64,000 nucleotides of DNA, from the NCBI GenBank assembly GCA_033032175.1, contig CM065323.1, positions 8,680,001 to 8,744,000 on the forward strand, written 5' to 3'. Positions 1 to 11,300 of this stretch are shown here, in pieces. The position numbers and the translations under genes are program-made. This DNA comes from Saturnia japonica (lineage: Eukaryota; Arthropoda; Insecta; Lepidoptera; Saturniidae). Within the stretch, counting starts at the first letter, position 1. Every line of letters starts with the position of its first letter. The notes under the pieces were generated by a model. It made no database searches. It was not told where the DNA came from and saw nothing but the letters and a program-made list of their open reading frames with translations.

Positions 1-847
1 CCGCACGTCACTTTACCGACAGCAAATATACAAGCGACCGCACCACGCGAACCCGCGGTGCTGACTGAACCCCACCGCCTTGCCGCCACGTTATCACCGC
101 ACATGATAATATTCACTACCAGCAGCAAGCACCTACTGTCTAAATGCATTCCTCGACCACCTAATGTTTACATTACATGGTCTACTAGCGACTGACGCTA
201 TGTACGGCGCGGCGCGGACACTGCGAAACCAACTGGCAATGTAAGCAAAAAGTAGGTAGTTACATACCCATTCAATCTATTTACGATACCGCTGTATAAA
301 TACGTATATATATGAGTGTTTATGTACAGTGCGCATTCCACAGCGTATATATATAACATACATACAAATAGCAGACACTTATATATTTAGTTAAATGTCT
401 GATTTGTTTAAACTTGTCGTGTTAAAAGATAAAAAATAGTTAATATCCAATGTGAAAATAACTATAGGCACATATAACATTTTGTCATGAATAATTAAAA
501 TCGAGTCCTTTTACATAGAAGTTAGAACATATTACAGTATCACCGACGATAAATGGCAGTGCAGCACATTGGCTAAGGCTGTGATCGAAAAATATTCCAT
601 CAAATAAGTTTAAATATTTATTGGGATTAAATCAATCAACTCTCTGTGACGTCCGTCATAAACTTGATGATGTTCATTATGTTCTGATAGAATGTGTCTA
701 GTCCGCACCAATCAGGAAAACGTGAAGTGCTTTTAATAGGAACAAACTAGACGTTGGAATATGTAATTTAGATTATTAGATCGTTTGATGAGTCGATTAA
801 GGTGATCAAAATAATTGCATTTTACTTTTAATCCTACTAAATATATA
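1..847. other. Intergenic; GC-rich left edge
   Basis: No gene recognised. The first ~235 bases are clearly richer in G+C and CpG than the AT-rich sequence that follows. That would fit a promoter or first exon of a gene lying to the left, but no open frame or splice pattern supports this. From about 240 onward the sequence is AT-rich and featureless. Confidence 0.4.
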
Positions 848-1420
848 TACAGCGCTAGTCATATAATTAGAAACACTTCTTATGAACAAAGAAAGTATAA
901 CTTCAACGTACAAATGTTCGTAAAAAATGTACACATTCAATTATTAATAATCATGCAATAATATAGCCACTCAAATAAAAAACTCATTAAATGCATAAAA
1001 TATAAAACATATCTTACTTTTAATTACAAAATGAGTCTTACACATGTAGGAGTTTATTTTCTGTTACTAGCCGCTTGGACGCCTAATTAGAAACATTTAA
1101 AAAAAACATCCATAGCTCGTTATTTTTTTTAATTTGGAGAATAACATTTCTTTCTTGGCTTTTTCTATTATTTTGGCGGCAATTCAAAATATAATCTGAA
1201 TTTTATTTTGTTCAAAATGGCAAAAATTAAAGTTGTAACGCATCAACTAGGCAAATAATTGTCAATTTACATATAGATCATAAGTGGGCGCACAGAAGAT
1301 TAGCTGAGCATTTAAATTGTTCTGTTAAAAAAGTTTTTAATCATAGCGATATTATCTAAAAGACAAAGGCATACAAACATTTTCAGTTTTGCAATTCTCC
1401 TTCTACGTACGAGTAGACGT
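848..1420 (+). mobile_element. Degenerate Tc1/Tc3-like DNA transposon remnant
   Basis: A terminal-like sequence CAGCGCTAGTCATATAATT starts near 852, and a related TAATTAGAAACA motif recurs near 1087. A start-like ATG at 1217 opens MAKIKVV and meets a stop after 13 codons. A later frame at about 1294-1341 reads RRLAEHLNCSVKKVFN, which resembles the helix-turn-helix of Tc1/Tc3 transposases. No DDE region is visible, so this is a short broken remnant. The family call rests on motif likeness only. Confidence 0.4.
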
Positions 1421-1830
1421 ACGTGGTACGAAAAGCTAAGCTTATTTAATAACTTTATTTTTATAAACCGTTATTTTCCAGTGAATAATAACACGCTATA
1501 GTTTATCAGTTTAGTGCAATTTAATAAACATTGTGTAAAAACACCAAACAATGACATGTATCGTAGAAATGTAGATAAAATATATATTCTTAGTTATTTA
1601 AACATTTATAAAGAACATTAAAATGTATCCAACAATATTTAAAAATAATAATAAAAGCCCGGCCTTGAATTTTTAATATACCTACGTGCTTATAGAAAAT
1701 ATACTAAAGTTTGATGATAATTATAAAATCAATTTTAAAAGTAATCTAAACCATGCCGTACAGATCCATCTATGAATAATGTTGGAAAATAAAAATACTT
1801 ACGTTTTCTTTCATTGATTTTATTAAAAAC
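1421..1830. other. AT-rich intergenic, nothing seen
   Basis: AT-rich sequence with no open frame, repeat or RNA gene that I can support. Confidence 0.5.
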
Positions 1831-2235
1831 TAGCTGTGCCCGTGGCTTCGCTCACGTAGACTACAGAATGCCCACGCGAATTTTGCTTCCCCGCTCCAGT
1901 CTATTTTAAAGACAAAAATGCTAATTGTGGGTGTTCCTTAGAAGATAAACGTATACTCTCCCGGACATTTTTGTAGGTCTTTTTAATGCCTATAATTATA
2001 TACATTACTTTGCTGTATCTCTTATGGTTTACTCAGCATAAGCCATTTAAGCACCCGAATTGATTCATCATGACCAGTTTTTTTTTATTTGTACGGAACC
2101 CTAATTATTTTTCTAAAATAAAAGTAGCCTAATTTACTCCCTATATCATCGGCTATCTATCAGTGAAAGTCCCGTCAAAATCGGTCCAACCGTTTCGGAG
2201 ATTACCCGTAACAAACAGACAGACAATAATTTTTA
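1831..2235 (+). repeat. Lepidopteran interspersed repeat, family L
   Basis: Begins CTAGCTGTGCCCGTGGC and ends near the phrase ACCGTTTCGGAGATTACCC followed by AACAAACAGACAGAC. The same family recurs in reverse at 34640-35068 and, split by another element, at 8650-9640. It is non-coding. Similar CTAGCTG-headed repeats are very common in moths and butterflies. Confidence 0.7.
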
Positions 2236-2819
2236 AAATGTGCTTTTTGTTGTAGGTTTCGTATATACTTTCATATGCATTTAGTAAAAAAAACTGTTAT
2301 TTTGACATTACAAACAGACACTTCAATTTTATTAATTGTATGGATTAAATTATATAAAGATAAAATAATCTAAATTTATTTGGTATTTTTTCACTTTATT
2401 TCAGTAAATATTGTAAATATATTACAGAGTTTAATACACATACATTCCTTTTTATGTCTACGTAACCTAAACGCAATAATATATACCATACAAATGTCCA
2501 TATGTGTATAAATTGATCCTAAATGTACCTTCAGATAAATGACTATTAAGAAGTAGTGGTAAAATTCTTAAATTTCATGATCTCCCGTAATTGTAAGATA
2601 CAATGTTTATTCGAGAGATTTTATCCCTAAAATAAACACTATCGATTGGTGCAATAATTTGTGCATGTCTGTTTTTTGCATTTTTAGTTGGGTCGATTCC
2701 CAGTACACGTAAACTTTAAAACAGAAATGTGAATGCAGTTATTATTATTTAAAAAAATAAATTAATGTTTTCAAGTAAAATTTATATTAACATATTTTTC
2801 CTACATGTTACGTTCGTTT
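2236..2819. other. AT-rich intergenic, nothing seen
   Basis: No gene or recognisable repeat. Short A and T runs only. Confidence 0.45.
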
Positions 2820-3612
2820 TTTCCCACCCTGTTTATTCCCGAATTCCCTTTGAAATTTTGCAATATTTCAATTCCGGAATTGAGAAGAGTAATATCGTAA
2901 TTCCGATATTCATAAATTTTACTCATTGAGTGGAATCTAATCCAATCTTATACTGGATTAAGATTATGGAATCAAATGCCAGTATGGTCAGCATTCAATA
3001 TATTGCGAGACCATCTTGCTTAATTCAATATTTCTTTGGAAGACGAAGGCATCAACCAAACAATTGATAGTGCAAGCGTTATGGTGAAAATTGACACTTA
3101 CGACAAAGGTCATCATCAGCTTTGCCTTACACACGGAATCCAGCCTGCTGTCATTGATACTTTGTATAAAACTTCAAACGAATCAGAACAAGCAATACTG
3201 TCCAATTAGCATGCTCCAGATTATGGCTCTGAATCTCAAAGCGATGAGGACGAGGTGCAAATTAAAGTCGTTTTGATATCGAGAATATTACTGTCCGTGC
3301 TAAATGTGCTGAACCTGCGTTCTACAAACAAGTTTTTGCACAAACTCGGAAGCTTGATAAATTAATAAAGATATCTCCCCTCAAATCAGATGCACTGCGA
3401 GTTTACTATTAAATTATTAAAAGATGATGTGGCTTAATTTGATAAAAAGACTCGTATAATAAATCTTCTTTTATTCGTAATAGGTACAATCCTTTTTCTA
3501 GAAAGCTAAAACGGTTAAATACTTTTTAGTTTCTAAATTCCGGAATTCGGTTTCCAGTATCGGAACTCAGTTCCGGAATTGAAAACCCTCCGACTATCGC
3601 ATGCCCTACTTC
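2820..3612 (+). mobile_element. hAT transposon remnant with broken transposase
   Basis: A plus-strand frame from about 3040 to 3390, interrupted by stops and frame changes, reads hAT-type pieces in order: ASVMVKIDTYDKGHHQLCL, then HGIQPAVIDTLYK (codons near 3073-3172), an acidic stretch ESQSDEDEVQ, and a tail like RKLDKLIKISPLKSD. These match the conserved block of hAT transposases in which a QLCLxHGIQ motif is followed by an acidic linker. The flanks carry an inverted repeat around TTCAATTCCGGAA (about 2868 and 3570), and the right edge ends GCATGCCCTA. BED finger and catalytic residues are not intact, so the element is dead. Confidence 0.65.
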
Positions 3613-5462
3613 TCGTGTACAAAAACATCGAATTCGTTAGAGAACTATATTTCTTTTTTAAATATTCTTACATGTATTATTTACAATTCTTATAGCCTAT
3701 CAATTATGGAACGATGTATGCTCCCCGTTTACAAAAATTGATCAGAATCGGTTAAGAATAGATAAACATTAAAAAAAAAAAAAAAATTTCTTACGATTTC
3801 TAAAAGTAATATATTCTCATCAATTATGTAATAGCTTATACTTCCTGTATAGAAAATTTCATCAAAATCCGTTAAAATTAATAAAAACATATTTGATGTT
3901 TTTATACGATTTCTAAAAGTCTAATGGAAAAAAATTATAGCCTATGAATTAATCAGTGATTTATACCTTTTCGTGTGTAAAAAATTTCGTAAGAAGCGGT
4001 CTGAGCGTTTTTGAGTGAAATCAGGACATCCTTTTACGGGCATATTCGCAATCAGTGTCCTATTTATAGGATATTTTTCGAGAAATTTGAAAAAATACAT
4101 GTACAGTCAGAACCACATATTTATTCATTTAGATAAGAATGGTACAACTGGTGCAGGGTTCAAATGCGGAGGTACCTGCCGCCGCCATAATAATTTCTAT
4201 CGAAAAGTGAGTGCTCTTATGTTCTCGTCCAAAAGATGTGACTGGGAAGTGAAAACACGCACTGGAACAGGTGGCGTTCCAACTTAATCCACAAGACTAG
4301 CAGCCTATTAATGATTGGCCTTAGTTACTACTCCGGTCTTTTTAAGGTTGGTGGTAAGTAGTGGTGATAAACAACTCAAAGTGACTCTGATTTAGTTTGC
4401 CGCGTTTTGGGATTATCCAGTACATCCAGGTTCCGAGATGCTTACAAGACGGCATCACAGCCACGACCGGCAACTAATTGCCGATGTTTCGATGGTAGCC
4501 GTTGTTTTTGACAATTACTATACTTACAATTAGGCACATTACTGTACTACTAAAAAAATTGACAACCCTATTTGTCGCAGATACATGAATTATTTTTTAA
4601 CTTGTACAAGGTATAAATTATGTTATAATCATATTAATAAATCTGTAATTCTGTGTGTACATTATACAACCACTGATTAAGAATATATTTTTTTTTTTAT
4701 TTTTGTCTGTCTTTAGATATCTCTAGATAACTCTAAAACGGCATGACCAGTTTTTACCATAAAAAAATTACACCGGAAATAATTATGTTCTTTAGCAATT
4801 GTTAGACTATTAGAATTATGAATAATACTTTTACAATTGGTAAAGATAATCAAATATACGGTTTAATTAATTGTCATCCAGATTTAATGTTGTTGTAACC
4901 AATGACCGTAATGACCAATATAATTGACCATTTTGTTAAAAACAATTGTTGAGGAAATCATAAAATGTCTTAAAAATATAATTACGAGACGTAGGTACGT
5001 ACCTATTTAAGTCATTACTGCGTAATATACGCGTACGGAGTCGAGGGCATAGCTAGTTAAACTAGCCTAGTTTACATATAGAATTATGTAGATTATACAT
5101 TATGTAGACGTAGGTAAATAAAGCAATCGAGAGTCATTACCCCAAATACTTTCTTTATCTTTGAATTAATGTAAAAGTTATTAGGTAATATAATAAATTA
5201 ATTAGTAGTTTCATTCATAATTAAATTCATAGAAATCACTGCCCAAAATTGAGAAAATTTACATAAAATAAATCCTAATTTTCAAACAATCATTTTTTAT
5301 CTAACTTTGGCATTTACCTATGAGCTTATATACTCGCACTCACAAATTTGACAAAAAAGGTAGATGAGAGCATGGAAATCGCCATTAATAAACATAATTC
5401 AAAATCAAATACTTATTACAAACTTCGTCTACGGCTTCATTTTCAAAAATAAACGTCATGCA
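3613..5462. other. Intergenic; no gene recognised
   Basis: AT-rich with a poly(A) run at about 3771-3786. Phrases resembling decayed repeat tails occur (GAATCGGTTAAG near 3745, AATCCGTTAAAATT near 3868). A 90-codon frame at 4015-4287 has no recognisable domain and no gene-like context. Confidence 0.45.
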
Positions 5463-5815
5463 TGGACTGTATTTCTTCTTCTTCTTCTTCCTCTTCCTAA
5501 CTTGACAACCGGTCCTCTTTAATGAAGACCATTACTGCCATTGTCAAGTGTTATGACGAATCAGTAGCCTAACAAGATGGTGGCTCCCTTGTTAGAACTT
5601 TCTAGGGAATTTTTGTGGGATCTCGGAATGAATGCTTTCAGCTTATATTTATAATCCACCTCACTTATGCACTAAACCAAACTATATCACGCAAAACGCC
5701 ACCAATATTACTTAATATAGGGTCAAAAACCTAAGTAAATGAATTAAAAATAACAACCACAACATGTCACTTCAAGATCCCGCCAAAAACCCCCGGACTG
5801 TATTTACCTCACAGA
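5463..5815 (+). repeat. Unnamed ~350-bp repeat family R, copy 1
   Basis: Starts at a CTTCTT-rich edge followed by CCTAACTTGACAACC and ends at CAAGATCCCGCCAAAAAC. Shared landmarks with the other copies are TAATGAAGACCATTACTGCC, the phrase ACAAGATGGTGGCTCCCTTG, and a GTGGGATCTC segment. Other copies: 7365-7690 (+), 7931-8200 (-), 60545-60892 (-, best preserved) and 63745-63990 (-, internal deletion). There is no coding frame, so it is presumably a non-autonomous element. I do not recognise its class. Confidence 0.6.
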
Positions 5816-6267
5816 TTAGTTATTAGTAATTAGCTAGCTAAATTACCTGCCCCGTTTGTTTTTTTTTTTTCTTTTTCTATTGACCCATGTTATGTGTTCA
5901 TAACATATTTACTGTAAGAATTGTTCAAAAAAATTAAAAAGGAAGACTAGTAGAATAGGAACTATAGGACTATAGTTATAGTATATAGTATAGTTATAGT
6001 TATTGGACTATATTATAGGACTATAGTTAGGAAGAATAGTATCGTTTTATTGATAACACAGGATAATTTTTTATATTATTTTCCGTTTTTTTTTCCGTGT
6101 AATCTGTTAATACACAAAACTTCAACAATGTGGCTAGGTTACAATAAATAGTTTCCTTGGAATTTAGGTAAAAGATGTATAATTATGGGACAATGGAAGA
6201 TCATTATATTAACCTGGCTACCTCGAATCCAAAAGTAAGGTTTTTGTTTCGTATTCGTAATATTTAT
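5816..6267. repeat. AT-rich region with CTATAGT low-complexity tract
   Basis: Positions about 5955-6035 repeat short words built on GGACTATAGTTA and TATAGTATAG, an imperfect simple repeat. The rest is AT-rich with T runs at 5861-5870 and 6084-6093. No gene seen. Confidence 0.5.
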
Positions 6268-6985
6268 ACTAGAGGTGGGCGATTAATGAATGATTTATAT
6301 AGTCAAGACTTTTGATTATGAATGATTTACATTATCGAGATATTTTGAAAATGAATAATTATCATATAGGATCGTTTGGCCGATCATATTAATTAAAAAT
6401 GCAGCTCAAGCGTTTGAATTATTACTGTATTTATTTTGTCGCTCATAATCGATTACAGATATATTAATGTCTTCTTGTGCCGTCAGTGACAGATGTCTTA
6501 TTTTCTTTTTTAAGACCTGAAAGTCAGCCAGTCTATCATAAACAAAATAGAATGTGGCTGAAGTAAGAACGTAAGAACAATTGTTATTTATTGTAAGAAC
6601 TATTTATTGTGATAAGTCGCCACAATCATAATCGAGTAATGCAATTATGATTGATTTACATAATCGAGATAATTACGTACCTACTACTCAGAGGTGGGAG
6701 ATTGTTATTATTATTATTTTTTAAATATGCGGAGACAATTTCACACACGGCCATTTAATTCCAAACTTAGCAAAGCATGTAATATGGTAACTAAACAGCT
6801 GATATACTTACTTATTAGATATTTAACACCCAGACACACAGAACTGACATTTATGCTCATCACACAAAGTCAGACATGGGCGGAGATCGAACCCGCGACC
6901 TCTCGCTCAATAGTAGCGTTTACTATCACTACGCCACGAGGCCTGTCAAGTGATTATGAATGATGACTTCATTGAGATAGGTAAA
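6268..6985. mobile_element. hAT-like non-autonomous repeat split by a SINE
   Basis: Two direct edges AGAGGTGGGCGATT (about 6270) and AGAGGTGGGAGATT (about 6690) are each followed by ATTATGAATGAT words. The second is interrupted after GAGATTG by the SINE at 6712-6948 and resumes at TGATTATGAATGATGAC (about 6951). AGAGGTGGGCG edges are typical of hAT-type non-autonomous elements. The family is inferred from these ends only. Confidence 0.4.
6712..6948 (-). mobile_element. tRNA-headed SINE, reverse orientation
   Basis: Read on the minus strand the element begins near 6948 with a tRNA-derived head: an A-box-like TGGCGTAGTGATAG, then a B box GGTTCGATCTCC near 6890. A ~150-base body follows and ends in a TAA-type tail, seen on the plus strand as TTATTATTATTA at 6706-6718. 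This is the usual build of lepidopteran SINEs of the Metulj/HaSE kind. A 89-codon plus-strand frame across it is coincidental. Confidence 0.75.
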
Positions 6986-7364
6986 AAAGTGTGTATTTTC
7001 ATTATCCTGTTATCTGTCAGAGTCAATTAGCTAATATCCCATATTATTTATTGTTCCGAACTGCCCATCTGCTTTTTTCTCAAATTTAATTTGGATCTCG
7101 CACTAATAATCAAGTTTTAATAAGCAGTCACAAGGAAGTATAATTTTTATGTTTTTAGTTATTTTACGACAAATATTATTTTATTGGAAAATAAGAAATA
7201 AATAGTGAGCTACCTAAAATAAAATTGAAATTCATGCAATATAAACGATAAATATTATTACATCAATAATTAAATTTTCGAATTTATGGTACGCATTTTT
7301 TCATTGCGGTATGGCACGCGCGGCACGGCGTGCTTTTTATTATCATAATCTATATTCATTTCCT

Positions 7365-7690
7365 CTCTAAACTTCCTATTCTTCTTCCTAACTTGGCAAC
7401 TATAATAGTCTTCTCTATTGAAGACTATTACTACCAAGATCAAATAAATATAGACGTTCCTATTGTATGATGTTTTGAATACTGTATCAATTAGTACTTT
7501 CTTGCTTTCAGGGTAGTTTTTGTGGTATTTCAGAATTCATGGTCCATGTTATTTAATTAGTATTTCCAATCCATTTCACTCGTACAAAATTATCAAGCTT
7601 TATTATATAGTACTTGTATTACACAATAGGTTAAAAACACAAATGTATGAATAAAAAACAAAAACCATGACGATACACTCTGGTACCTGG
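7365..7690 (+). repeat. Repeat family R, copy 2
   Basis: Diverged copy of the 5463-5815 repeat in the same orientation: a CTTCTTCCTAACTTGGCAAC start, a TGAAGACTATTACTACCAAG middle, and TTTTGTGGTATTTCAGAATT further on. It lies about 240 bases before an oppositely oriented copy at 7931. Confidence 0.5.
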
Positions 7691-7930
7691 TACATTAAGC
7701 CATGTTTTACCATTATAATAAAGAAATTCGCATTTAGGACATTTAAATAATTATTTTAAAAAATTTAATTATTTTTCCTATTATCACCAATAAGCTGATT
7801 CATAGATGTAATAAATAAATCTAGATGCTTATTACACTTAATCTTGAATAACTAGGTAAACTTATATTATTCTACAGTTTATTTATACATTTATCTGGTG
7901 AAATTGTTTAATGCAGTCATACCTAAATTA

Positions 7931-8200
7931 CTTTTTGGCGGAATCTTAATCAATTTTTTTTATTTGGTTTTATTTTAGGTATTTAAAAAAAAAATTAAAA
8001 TTGGTTGTATTTTGCATAGATATAATGCAAAAATGAAGTGGATTATAAAATAAAAACATGCATTTAAGCTGCAACAAAAACTACATGGATAGTTTTTGCA
8101 AAGGAGCCACAATTTGTTAGAGCTATTTTTGAAGATTAGAAAAATAGATACGAAAACGATGTGAGACTTAAAAAACGTACATCCAGTAGTAATTAAAAAA
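7931..8200 (-). repeat. Repeat family R, copy 3 (reverse)
   Basis: Starts CTTTTTGGCGGAATCTTAAT and continues with GTGGATTATAAAAT and AAGGAGCCACAATTTGTTAG, landmarks of the reverse-oriented family also seen at 60545. It is strongly decayed. Its end lies within ~200 bases of the FAM114A start codon. Confidence 0.45.
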
Positions 8201-8365
8201 CAAAACTGTCATTAATCATATTTGTCATCGACGTCATTATATTTTTGTGGCACCAATACCAATACTGAGTCAATCATATGTAACAACAAAAAACAGTACA
8301 TATTAAAGTACTGAAATTAATTTATATTTGATACATAATAAAAAGTTGTTTTGCAATTTTAATAA

Positions 8366-8375
8366 CTTCAGTTAA
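8366..8375 (+). promoter_or_regulatory. Possible initiator (Inr) of FAM114A
   Basis: TTCAGTT fits the arthropod initiator TCAGT and lies about 25 bases before the start codon at 8394. There is no clear TATA box at the usual distance. It is a short motif, so chance occurrence is likely. Confidence 0.25.
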
Positions 8376-8393
8376 AGTTTATAATAATTAATA

Positions 8394-11300
8394 ATGGCTA
8401 CAAGTGACAGTGAGGATTTTGAGAGTGCTGACGAGGGCCACAACAGCCCCATTAAAAAAGAGAGAAAAAAGCGATTATCTTCTTCTAATTATATTGAAAG
8501 TGCTTTAGAAACTGAGCTAATCGTTCAAGAAATTCCAGTTATAACGAATCATGATATAAAGCATGTTGAGAGTGAGGTAACTTTTTATCTAGTCTTGCGT
8601 CTGTTTCATCTATACAATTAAAATGAAGTATCTGTATGTAATGTCAAAATAACAGCTTTTTATACGGCTCCTTTAACAGAAAAACAATTTTTAAAACTTT
8701 TCTGCCTGTCTGTTTGTTCCGGGTGATCTCCGAAATGGTTGAAATGATATTGACGGGACTTTCATTGGCAAATAGCTGATATTATAAGGAGTAACTTAGG
8801 CTATTTTTACTTTGGAAGAAGAATTTGGGTTCTGCGAAAATTAAAATAAAACTGGTCATGGTGAATCAATTTGGACGCTAATATGGATTAAGCAAATATT
8901 AAAAAGACATACAAAAAAGTTGGTTGAACTTTAGATGACATGTCGCTGAATTTCATTATGTGAAGGGGTTGGGAGAGAGTGAGGGGTAATCCCCCTGTGA
9001 AGGAAAAAGTGCAGAAACAAATAGATTTAGATATTTTTTTTATTAGCTTGGGTGGGAACACACAGGCTGGGAGAAGGTTCCACAGCTTCACAGAACAACA
9101 AGGTGAAGTCACAGAGAACTTTTTAGTTTGTGCCGGGATGTAGATCACTGTAAAACTGTGACTTTGAAGCCCAGCACGTGTGGTGAATTTTCAAGGGATA
9201 ATTATCTGTTTCGCATAAGCTCACAGTTCAAACCTAACCTATCCAATTTTACCAAAGTGGAATATGTTTAGGTGACATAAAAAATACAATAATCTCAAAA
9301 AGGAACATTTTCTTTTTAAATGTTGGATCTTCTAAAATCTTTACCTATCTTTCAAAAGTAAATTTTATGACAAATAATTACAACGAATATTTATATTGTC
9401 AGAATAACAAAAAAAATAATTAAAAAGAAAATGTTTGTAATATGATATTTAGCCTAATTATAAAGTGATCTAACTGTAATTTAATAGTTTGGAGTCTCAA
9501 CTTGACAGCATGTAATGTAAAGATGAGTCAAAAAGACAGTGAGAGTCAATCTATCTTCTAAGGATCATCCACAATAAGCATTTTAACCTTATAACTGGGA
9601 GCGGAAGTAGCACGATTGGCGCGCATGACGCAAAAAGTACTGGATAAATTTTAATAATTTTTTTTACTCCTTGGATACTCCGTCCAAATAAAAAATAATA
9701 ATATAGTGATATCTAAAAGAAACTATGCTGTTTATAAAGCATTATGCGTTCTTGTCGTCCATGCAAGCGAAGACGTGGGTACAGATAGTTCATAATAAAT
9801 CCTAGTCCTAATAAGAAAATCAAAGAGTAAATATTCAATTTACTTTATAAATAACTCAAGTGTGTTACAAAGTTATTTTATTATATATATGAAAGAGTAC
9901 TATTGTATTCTGTGGTCTTAAAAGGGCATTCTAAGAAATATTATAAATATAGCGTAAATCCATGATGTTGATTTTATTAATTTTATACTAGGGCTTTTTG
10001 TACTATATCAAAGATTCTGGATACAATTCTTGAGCGAAATTAGTTACACGCATCATTATTACTTTTTACCTGATACAATGTTATCACATAATTACATACT
10101 TTATTTGTCTAATATTTATAATGCAGCAGATTTCTTAGTAAAATTACTTTTCATTTAATGAGTATTTATTTCTAGAAAGATACAGATGGATGGGATGATT
10201 TTGACATAGAAGATGATGTAAGTGCTGATATTAAGAGGGACATCTCCAATAAAATAGAGAAAGAAAGGGAAATAAGTACTATCAAATCTGAAAATAAAAC
10301 AATGAATTTGGTAACGAAAAATACTGAAAACGTAACAGGATGGGATGATTTTGTTGATTGGGAACAAGAAGAAAATTGTCAGGTAAACAATTCATAATAA
10401 ACACACAAGCAATTACTTTTCTTAAACATATATTTTGAAAGTCATGACAACTAAAATTATTTTTATTAGAAAACCTTTAACCCAGCCCATCACCAGCATG
10501 TTGCTACAATTTCCATAAGTCAGATATTATTTTATTTTATGGTGTGTATTGCTTTAAAAAATAATTGTATTTATAGATTGGTAATGTTATAGACACTTTT
10601 ACAGAATGAATCTCCACCATGCAATACCAAAAAAGAACCAGTCCAACCTGATCCTGAAATAAAAGCAGTGACAGAGAAGTTAGCGTCTTCCTCAACTGGC
10701 AGTGGTTGGGGATGGGGCTGGAGTGTTGACTCATTACTAAGTACAGCTACAGCTGGTATCACAACATTGACAACTCATGTGTCACAAGTATGATAATTTG
10801 TTAATTTTTTGTGTTCTCAATTGGGATTTTTTTTTTATCAAGTCTAAATCAAAAACTATTTCAAGGAATTGCGTTCTATGTTAATTTTATAATATTTAAT
10901 GATTAAAAGATATTTTTGAAGAAAATTCTATGCCCTTTTTAATGCTAGTGATGACCTTCATGACGTCATCACTAGCATTAAAAAACTTAGTGTTATGAAT
11001 TATTGTCTATGTTAACTGTCATTCGTCAAATGATTTTCGGTTTGTCGAATGATACACCAGTTGTTACACAACAACTGTCAAGGCACTTGAATAAAAAAAT
11101 GTTAGTTTCATAAGAAGTTACATTTTTTCCACCAGAGTTATATATTAGTTGCTGTTTTGTCAAAATAGTAGAAACCCTTGTTGCCATATTCACCACTATT
11201 AATTAACTTGTTTTAAATTTGTAGGAGATTTTTTAAATAACTTTGCTGCTTCTGAGCAGATTTTTTTGGAAAAATATCAAATTTAGTTTAATAGTAAAAA

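Noticed and set aside
4015..4287. 90-codon frame as a gene
   Set aside because: No domain, no splice context, and it begins in a decayed repeat tail.
6694..6963. 89-codon frame as a gene
   Set aside because: It runs through the tRNA-headed SINE on the opposite strand.
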